A stretch of 64,000 bases of DNA from CAWARU01 sp963784575 (GTDB lineage Bacteria > Pseudomonadota > Gammaproteobacteria > UBA6186 > Azoamicaceae): contig CAWARU010000001.1 of assembly GCA_963784575.1 (NCBI GenBank), forward strand, positions 3,162,001 to 3,226,000, read 5' to 3'. Numbering within the stretch: position 1 is the first letter of the stretch; each line of letters begins with the position of its first letter. A model generated the notes under the pieces. The model was not told the origin of the DNA, searched no databases, and saw only the letters and a program-made list of their open reading frames with translations. Positions 61,524-64,000 of the stretch are shown here, piece by piece. The translations under genes and the position numbers were made by a program.

Positions 61524-62840
61524 TTAGGTAAACTTTTTCGGTTTTGAAATTGAGCTAGATCTTTTGCGGATTGCAGGTCTGGCTTCGGGTTTTCGGATAA
61601 ATTTGAGCAGTTGATCACGCCGGGCAAGGATATCTTTAAAAAATTTGTCGTTAAATCTATCTGGACAAGCTTTGCAACCTAGTTCAAAAATTCGTTTTAA
61701 TGCGTTCATATCGAGTGCAAAATAGGCCGTATCGATACTTCTAGGATAGGTTTTGACATGATTTGGGAATGCCGCGCTATTATAACGATGATATTGGACC
61801 CAGAGAAAGTTCTTGTGAATCATGTAATCCATGTCTTGCTTCCCTCGGCAGCTTAGGAATTCATGGAGATTTTTTAAACGAGGTTCATCAAAATCAAAAA
61901 TCTTAAATGCTTCTGTCAGTGCTTCGAGTGTAGGGGTTTTTAAGGTTTGAATGGTATGGTGCTTCGTTGATATGCTACTTGCTTTTTCTTGATAGGCTAT
62001 TCGAACAAAAGGTCTTTCCATCATGCTTCTTGAGTATTTAAAGTTGCAAATGCCTTCATTATCAATCAGTGCAAGTTGCAGGGCTCCAGCAGCGTTATAT
62101 GGCATGATTTGATTCCCAGGATGCGTGTCCCATTGTCCAAGGACATGAACAAAGGCTGCACCATTTGCCAGATCTTCTGGATTTAAATCTTGATAAGCAC
62201 GTGAGAAATCTTTTTCTTTCCAAAGATCAAGAGATGATTCAACATACCATTGCAAACTGCCAATTCTGCCGCAATATTCTTTGAGAATGGTCGGCGGTAC
62301 CAAATGTTTGCCGGTATATTTTGATAAGAAACGACTTGCTTGGAATGCTGCAATTTCAGCATAAGGACCTTCCATAGCACCAGGATCTCTGGGTTTAAAG
62401 ACGGCTTTACAATATTCTTTTCCCCCAACTTCATTAGTATTTTCTATGCAAACAAGATATACTTCCCCAGCAAACTTTGCAATTTTATTTTGTAGCTTTA
62501 GATATTCCCGCATGTCCATTACTTCAACAATTTCTCCGGTTTCCATTCTATTTGCCAGTTGATCACAATCCAAAGTTAGATACAAAAGGTGATTATCTGC
62601 GGTAAAAACGTGCTGAAAATTTTGACTAATAATTGATTGAGACTTTTCGGGAATAGATTTGAACATTTCATAAAAGGGAACTATGGTTCTTGCTTCGGAT
62701 TTTTTATCTGACTTATCAGATTTTCTAACTGGTTTATCTGAAAAGTCTTTTAGAGCGGGGGTGTCTGAAATATCTGCTCTAAGCTTTGATTCTGCTGTTG
62801 TTTCTTTGCTTGTCAAAATTTTTGGTTCAGTTGCTGCCAT
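61524..62840 (-). CDS. PI3/4-kinase or HipA-like atypical kinase, cytoplasmic form
   Basis: 438 residues, no signal peptide, with a charged Ser/Lys-rich N-terminal 55 residues. Kinase landmarks in order: AVFKPRDPG (Lys149, ATP-binding), PYAEIAAFQASRFL (Glu162), VPPTI and IGSLQWYV, then the catalytic loop GQWDTHPGNQIM (Asp238, His240, Asn243) and metal-binding LALIDNEGI (Asp260). This pattern is that of phosphatidylinositol-kinase-like and HipA/Fam20-type atypical kinases. Lipid or protein as substrate cannot be told. The end is basic, SISKPKKFT. A paralogue lies directly upstream at 62857-63864. GAGG eight nt upstream supports the start; its stop abuts the next gene's ATG. Confidence 0.78.
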   Translation of the reverse strand: MAATEPKILTSKETTAESKLRADISDTPALKDFSDKPVRKSDKSDKKSEARTIVPFYEMFKSIPEKSQSIISQNFQHVFTADNHLLYLTLDCDQLANRMETGEIVEVMDMREYLKLQNKIAKFAGEVYLVCIENTNEVGGKEYCKAVFKPRDPGAMEGPYAEIAAFQASRFLSKYTGKHLVPPTILKEYCGRIGSLQWYVESSLDLWKEKDFSRAYQDLNPEDLANGAAFVHVLGQWDTHPGNQIMPYNAAGALQLALIDNEGICNFKYSRSMMERPFVRIAYQEKASSISTKHHTIQTLKTPTLEALTEAFKIFDFDEPRLKNLHEFLSCRGKQDMDYMIHKNFLWVQYHRYNSAAFPNHVKTYPRSIDTAYFALDMNALKRIFELGCKACPDRFNDKFFKDILARRDQLLKFIRKPEARPAIRKRSSSISKPKKFT

Positions 62841-62856
62841 TTAAGTTACCTCAAAA

Positions 62857-63864
62857 TCATAGTTTCCTGTTTCTTTCATAGGCTTTAAGTACTTGATCAC
62901 GTCGTTCGAGGATGGATTGGAGATGTTCTTTGCTTAGGAACTCAGACCCTTTTGCTTCGCTAAAAATTTCAGACAGTAATTTTTTGTCCAGGGTTTTTAG
63001 TTTTGTGATAGTTTCTGCAGGATAAAAATCGGTGTAAGAAACCTCAAAATCTGGTTCATTTTTGTTAAATTGAATCCAGAGGCTGTTTTTGTACAGTACG
63101 TAATAAAGAGGATTGGGTCGTTTCGATAGGTTTTTTAGGACTTTTTCAGGTATTTTGTCTTGGAATATTATCTTCAAGTTTTCGAAACTCGGGTTTTCAA
63201 TCAGTTTTGCTTGGGAGAAGGGGAAGGGTAGATGCCAGTCTTTGGTGTCTAGTCTATCGCTATAACATACTCTGACAAACGGTGGTTCTCCATATTGTAC
63301 GTACTGGCGGTTACGAAGACCACTGTTGTCAATTGCAACTAAGCGATACTGTTCACCTTCCTTTCTGATGATTATGTTATGCGGCCCAGAATCCCATTGC
63401 CCAAAAACGAAGTAAAATAATTTTAGATTGGCAACTTGTGAGGGGTTGAGCGTATTTAAGAACTTTTTATACTGTTTTAAATCCTTAATTTCCAGGGAGG
63501 GCTGGATGTAAAGTTGTAGGGATCCAATTTTATTCCCAATTTTTCGGATTATGGTAGGCGGAACTTCAGGAAACCCGAGCAATTGCGATGCTTTATAGGC
63601 AGCAACTTCAGCATGTGCATCACCTAGATCATCGCGAGGTACTGGTTTAAAGACAGCTTTTGTTCCGCCTTTTAAGTTTACCAAATAAACATCATTATCA
63701 AATTCAATTTGCTCTGAATTTTGCTGCAAGAATTCTCGCATTGGTATAATGTTTTCTACTGTAGCAGTCCTTAAGAGCTGCAAAGTTTCATAGGATGAAT
63801 ATACCGAATTTGAATAAAGTAATAATAGAAAGAATGCAAAAAAGTTTGCTTTTAATACTGCCAT
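62857..63864 (-). CDS. PI3/4-kinase or HipA-like atypical kinase, exported form
   Basis: 335 residues with an N-terminal signal peptide (FFAFFLLLLYSNSVYSS), unlike its neighbour. Shared kinase landmarks: AVFKPVPRDDLGDAHAEVAAY (Lys73, Glu86), VPPTIIRKIGNKIGSLQLYI, GQWDSGPHNIII (Asp158, Asn163) and LVAIDNSGL (Asp179). The catalytic His of the 438-residue copy is replaced by Gly here, and Glu after the metal Asp by Ser, so it may be inactive or differently specific. Export through Sec suggests action in the periplasm or outside. It precedes the 438-residue copy by 16 nt, implying one transcript. No ribosome site is evident at 63864. Confidence 0.75.
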   Translation of the reverse strand: MAVLKANFFAFFLLLLYSNSVYSSYETLQLLRTATVENIIPMREFLQQNSEQIEFDNDVYLVNLKGGTKAVFKPVPRDDLGDAHAEVAAYKASQLLGFPEVPPTIIRKIGNKIGSLQLYIQPSLEIKDLKQYKKFLNTLNPSQVANLKLFYFVFGQWDSGPHNIIIRKEGEQYRLVAIDNSGLRNRQYVQYGEPPFVRVCYSDRLDTKDWHLPFPFSQAKLIENPSFENLKIIFQDKIPEKVLKNLSKRPNPLYYVLYKNSLWIQFNKNEPDFEVSYTDFYPAETITKLKTLDKKLLSEIFSEAKGSEFLSKEHLQSILERRDQVLKAYERNRKL

Positions 63865-63945
63865 AGATAGTTAAATGAATTAATATTACACATAATTACA
63901 GTACTAATGATATCGGAATTGAAAAATTCTGCAAGCTTTTCAACT

Positions 63946-64000
63946 TCATGAAAAAGAAGACCTGCGCTTGCCCTGCTTATGTTTGGATTTTGGGTCTACG
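63946..64000 (-). CDS. 3' end of another minus-strand gene (cut by window edge)
   Basis: Only one minus-strand frame is open to the right edge. It encodes VDPKSKHKQGKRRSSFS and stops at 63946-63948. The basic tail ending in F-S resembles those of other accessory proteins in this window, which supports a real gene. 81 nt separate it from the exported kinase-like gene, so it may head the same transcript. Confidence 0.5.
   Translation of the reverse strand, partial: VDPKSKHKQGKRRSSFS

Overview
The window looks like AT-rich chromosomal DNA from a gammaproteobacterium, most likely a host-associated Legionellales/Coxiellaceae-type bacterium. This rests on the conserved order ndk-rlmN-pilW-hisS-yfgM-bamB-der, a minCDE operon, OprP-like porins, and many large repeat-rich (TPR, SEL1, HEAT) and kinase-like proteins of the kind seen in intracellular bacteria. 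The taxon is an inference. No rRNA, tRNA, CRISPR array, integrase or complete insertion sequence was seen.

Layout. 1-2169 (-): 5' part of a large TPR protein running off the left edge. 2.4-9.9 kb (+): housekeeping run ndk, rlmN, pilW, hisS, yfgM, bamB, der, interrupted by a 146-bp foldback element. 10-14.3 kb: a membrane-anchored protein, a porin, an APH-fold phosphotransferase and msrA. 14.4-21.3 kb (-): a 1890-residue SEL1/coiled-coil protein with a C-terminal R-x4-H (HEPN-like) motif, preceded by a frame-interrupted gene. 21.5-24 kb: two tiny genes, xseA and tadA. 24.2-44.3 kb: a type VI secretion system: tssA, B, C, a second tssC, E, F (frame broken), G, vgrG, an accessory gene, two tandem Cys/His proteins, PAAR, hcp (opposite strand), an FHA-like gene and tssJKLM. 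No ClpV/TssH is present in the window. 44.4-48.6 kb (-): a 1420-residue HEAT-repeat protein. 49-52 kb: a methyltransferase-like gene with an odd I-x-K-G repeat frame in front of it, then minE-minD-minC. 52.5-54.4 kb: three degenerate minor-pilin genes. 54.6-58.5 kb: a second porin, mlaA, and a receiver-PP2C regulator whose frame is broken. 58.5-64 kb (-): an operon-like set with two PI-kinase/HipA-like proteins, a multi-TM coiled-coil protein and a SEL1 protein.

Most interesting points. (1) Two tandem paralogues between vgrG and PAAR carry T-x5-C-x14-H, close to the CheD/CNF1/BLF1 glutamine-deamidase signature, and are good candidates for a T6SS effector pair. (2) Several large accessory proteins end in a basic tail closing on F-S, F-T or F-F, possibly a shared secretion signal. 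(3) A 39-codon frame of nine I-x-K-G repeats with mainly synonymous third-base variation sits behind a strong ribosome site but lacks a normal start codon. (4) Four or five genes carry single-base frame breaks, several at short homopolymers, so either decay or assembly error must be sorted out before function is inferred.
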